The notes below the pieces were generated by a model. It made no database searches, was not told where the DNA came from, and was given only the letters and a program-made list of their open reading frames with translations. Shown one piece after another: positions 8,002-10,182 of a DNA stretch of 10,182 bases. A program made the translations under genes and the position numbers. The DNA comes from Zygnema cylindricum (Eukaryota; Streptophyta; Zygnematophyceae; Zygnematales; Zygnemataceae): NCBI GenBank assembly GCA_037447655.1, contig JBBHKE010003162.1, positions 88,280 through 98,461 of the forward strand, in the 5' to 3' direction. Every line of letters begins with the position of its first letter. Positions within the stretch are counted from its first letter, which is position 1.

Positions 8002-8122
8002 GTACAATTCCGTACATTCCCGTCAAATTTATGTACAGTTAACCGCCCAAAAAGTAGTACAAAGTGCAACGTATTTTTTCGTCAAATTCCGTACATTTCC
8101 CGTAAAAAGCCGTACATTTCAC
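8002..8122. repeat. Short CCGTACATT repeat cluster resembling the array near 890
   Basis: GTAC sits at 8002, 8012, 8033, 8057, 8091 and 8112. The last two lie in near-identical 21-nt units beginning ccgtacatttc. The word CGTACATTtCCcGTA also appears in the 885-941 array, so both are probably copies of one repeat. It ends exactly where the foldback arm resumes. Confidence 0.5.
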
Positions 8123-8144
8123 GTGAGCGTGACGTCACAATGTC
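8123..8144. repeat. 22-bp direct repeat, right copy, at the left-arm break
   Basis: Exact copy of 7017-7038. From here the left arm of the foldback element resumes and runs to about 8400. A 22-bp duplication is longer than usual for cut-and-paste target sites, so recombination or repair is as likely as insertion. Confidence 0.85.
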
Positions 8145-8400
8145 ACCAAACCCTAAACTTGCAATTTCACAAAAATCTAGACGTCTACAACTGTCGCTGT
8201 TTTTGTTGGCGTCACTAATCGTCGGAAGTTTCGTAGTCGCCTTCAATTGTCACAAGTTGTAATTACGTCTACAAACGTCACATATCAAAGTTCCGATTTC
8301 ATTTTCGCACATTGGGACGCTCTTCAATATAGTACAGCGAATCTTCACTATAGTCCAGAATACTTTATCAAAGTACCGATTACATGGGGACGTACCCTTA

Positions 8401-9335
8401 GTGGATAATACTTGTGATTTTATTTGGCCAATACCCAACTCTATTTGTCAGGTATCATCATTTCTTACAGCGAATTTTGTTACTTTGCTCCGTGCTGTAC
8501 GGTTGTCGCCGAAACGTTTCGGGGATTCCCTTGAGCTGATTATTGATACGGGATGGTCCGTATCCATCGAGAAGTTGTGTAAAACGGCGGAAAAATCGGA
8601 CCGCATGCCGGATTTATCAGAATCTGCGTTAAAACTTCCATTGAATGGACCGAGGGTCCTCAGCAGAAAGGAATCTACTGGAGTTCCGCACGAGGAAGTG
8701 ATCTATTTCCGTCCAAATCTGTGACCATTGTCCGATACCGTCATCATTATCCTGTTCGTTAATTCTCCAAATAGGAACCTAAACCACGCTTAGGGAACAA
8801 ACCTGGAGACGTCCAGAGATTGGATACATGCATAGTTTGGTTCGCCAGGGCAAAACAAATCAGCGATCGATGTCGAGTACGGCACATCACCGCAGCTACG
8901 TTTCCAACTGTTTATGGTGTGGACAGGAAAATAAAGTACACATCGTTGTACATGAGAACGTACTGTACTAGCTATGTCTAGAAATATGGTGAATGGCTGA
9001 ATGCTGACTCTTTTCTGTTTGGATTGGAAGCGTTTGGAACCGTACGACTATTTATTACGGGATTGACGACAAAAGAAACAAAACAAGTAAACGTAACAAG
9101 AAAACGGCTTACGTAGACATGGTACAGTACAGGTAAGGTTTTGTTGTTGGAAGGAAAAAATATAGACTGTGCACACGGAAGTTTTTTTGACGACCGCAAG
9201 AGAAGGACGTTCGAATGATGTACGGATTTCCACGCAACGACAAATGCTTTCGGAAATTTCTTAACAACATTTGGAAAAAGTCCCAAAGTAAAAGTACACT
9301 GCCGATCGTTATTAGCGTTATATATTCACTGATCC
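8401..9335. other. Centre of the foldback element, no intact gene
   Basis: The longest frame lies on the plus strand, open from 8401 to a TGA at 8722-8724 (107 codons, no ATG start). It contains LIIDTGWSVSI, which resembles the active-site region of retropepsin-type proteases (DTG followed by a small residue and S), but the W is unusual and the rest does not align convincingly. Another plus-strand frame near 9000-9136 has a Lys/Arg/Asn-rich segment ending at CAGGTAAGG, which looks like a 5' splice site. Neither can be called a gene. Positions 9296-9328 share gtacactgccgat and ttagcgttatatattcac words with the palindrome family of 2164-2855. Confidence 0.35.
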
Positions 9336-9720
9336 AAGGGTACGTCCCATGTAATCGGTACTTTGATAAAGTTTTTTGGAATGTAGTAAAGACTCTCCGT
9401 ACTACTTTGAAGAGCGTCCCTATGTGCGAAAATGAAGTCCGACCTTTGAAATGTGACGATTGTAGACGTAGGTACAACTTGTGACGATTGAAGCCGACTA
9501 CGAAACTTCCGACGATTAGTGACGCCAACAAAAACAGCGACAGTTGTAGACGTCTAGATTTTTGTGAAATTGTAGATGTTTACGGTTTGGTGACAGTGTG
9601 ACGTCATGCTCACTTGTGACAACGTCGACGTCACTGGTTCAATAACTTCCGCCATAGTTTCCCTATTTCGTTTTTGCTTTGCCCTTTTTCTAAAAGGGAA
9701 AAGCATTGTAGTCGCCTTCG

Positions 9721-9882
9721 TATCTGGTGACAACGATAAATGATCGTCTATTTTTTTGTGTTAGATCATGAGCCGTTGAGTGTTTTGAGTTTTGATTGGC
9801 GTTTATGGTGACAACGATATTGATCGTCGATTGATTTTGTGTAAGATCCTGAGCCGTTGAGTGATTTGAGTTGTGATTGGCT
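9721..9882. repeat. Two tandem copies of an 81-bp unit
   Basis: 9721-9801 and 9802-9882 align end to end. Shared words include tggtgacaacgat (9725 and 9806), gatcgtc, and gagccgttgagtg; identity is roughly 80% or more by eye. The unit also holds a small inverted motif, gacaacgat...atgatcgtc. No coding role seen. Confidence 0.8.
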
Positions 9883-9964
9883 TTGTCCTGTTCCGATTTT
9901 GATGTAATGAAAAGAGACACGCGGTACAATTCTATTTGTTGTATTTTGCGTGGCTGTAATGGCA
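9883..9964. other. Spacer between the two tandem families
   Basis: About 80 nt with no recognisable feature. Its last 20 nt (gtggctgtaatggcatgata) resemble the end of the following 129-bp unit, so the array may begin here. Confidence 0.3.
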
Positions 9965-10182
9965 TGATAAACTGGGCAAATTCGGCGTCACGCCAAAATG
10001 TCGTGATATCAATACTGGTTGGGTAACGAACAGAATCGTACTTTTAATTTATGCGCGTGCGATCCCGTCACATCACGCCACCTTGTCGTGGTATGATAAA
10101 CGGGACAAATTCGACGTCACGCCAAAATGTCGTGATATCAATATCGGTTTAGTAACATACAGAATCGTACTTTTAATTTATG
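9965..10182. repeat. Tandem repeat with 129-bp period, running off the right edge
   Basis: 9965-10053 and 10094-10182 match over 89 positions with about nine differences (near 90%), giving a 129-bp period. Within the unit a 21-nt subrepeat, cacgccaaaatgtcgtgatat (9989, and 10118 in the second copy), has a diverged partner at 10074-10094, so the unit arose from a shorter one. The first copy also holds the palindrome ggcgtcacgcc (9984-9994). At least 1.7 units are present; this may be the edge of a satellite array. Confidence 0.85.

Larger units (their letters stand above)
6949..9690. mobile_element. Foldback-type DNA element with long terminal inverted repeats, left arm interrupted
   Basis: The right arm (9336 to about 9690) is the reverse complement of two left segments: about 6949-7038 and 8123-8400. 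Matches include gtgacgtcgacgttgtcac (left 6997) and an almost uninterrupted identical stretch of about 75 bp (right arm about 9498-9578). Identity is roughly 85-90% by eye. The left arm is split by 7039-8122, so the original arm length was about 350 bp. No target duplication could be defined at the outer ends. Long inverted arms around a short non-coding-looking centre suggest a non-autonomous foldback element. Superfamily unknown. Confidence 0.75.

Noticed and set aside
8820-8960. Zinc-knuckle-like CLWCGQENKVH reading
   Set aside because: The Cys/His spacing does not fit CX2CX4HX4C, and it would lie after a protease-like motif, the wrong order for a gag-pol remnant.
9109-9531. 140-codon minus-strand open frame, with similar frames at 7897-8262 and 9215-9484
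   Set aside because: Their resemblance to each other is just the DNA similarity of the inverted arms, and no protein family is recognisable.
9721-10182. CRISPR array
   Set aside because: The units are long (81 and 129 bp) and adjacent, with no short identical repeats separated by unique spacers, and the context is eukaryotic.

Overview
This looks like a piece of a repeat-rich nuclear genome from a eukaryote. I cannot fix the lineage. The one recognisable gene is of the eukaryotic (family I) soluble inorganic pyrophosphatase type, there is no operon-like gene packing, and most of the window is transposon debris, inverted repeats and simple sequence. The base composition is AT-rich outside the polypurine/polypyrimidine block.

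Layout. (1) 1-624, minus strand: the 5' part (208 codons, no intron) of a pyrophosphatase-like gene that runs off the left edge. It has a Ser/Pro-rich N-terminus and has lost several of the residues that bind catalytic metal. (2) 625-3399: no convincing gene. This stretch has a large excess of the tetramer GTAC, a loosely periodic GTAC repeat near 890-1052, and two related foldback palindromes centred near 2204 and 2794. (3) 3400-5697: an abrupt purine-to-pyrimidine switch. About 240 nt of purine-rich sequence is followed by about 2.05 kb of degenerate CTCCCT-type polypyrimidine, with a short extra tract at 5882-5956. Its long open frames are artefacts of composition. (4) 5961-9690: a nest of mobile elements. 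A foldback-type element of about 2.7 kb with terminal inverted repeats of about 350 bp spans roughly 6949-9690. Its left arm is split by about 1.08 kb bounded by a 22-bp direct repeat. Inside that insert are a 179-bp repeat (also present at 6114-6292), a 225-bp MITE with a perfect 8-bp target duplication, and the end of a second hAT-like element with clustered TATCGG/CCGATA motifs. (5) 9721-10182: two tandem repeat families, one with an 81-bp unit and one with a 129-bp unit that continues past the right edge.

No genes can be seen working together. The best leads are the apparently degenerate pyrophosphatase, the GTAC excess, the R/Y strand switch and the nested hAT/MITE/foldback structure. 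I see no clear new multi-gene system. All similarities and counts were made by eye.
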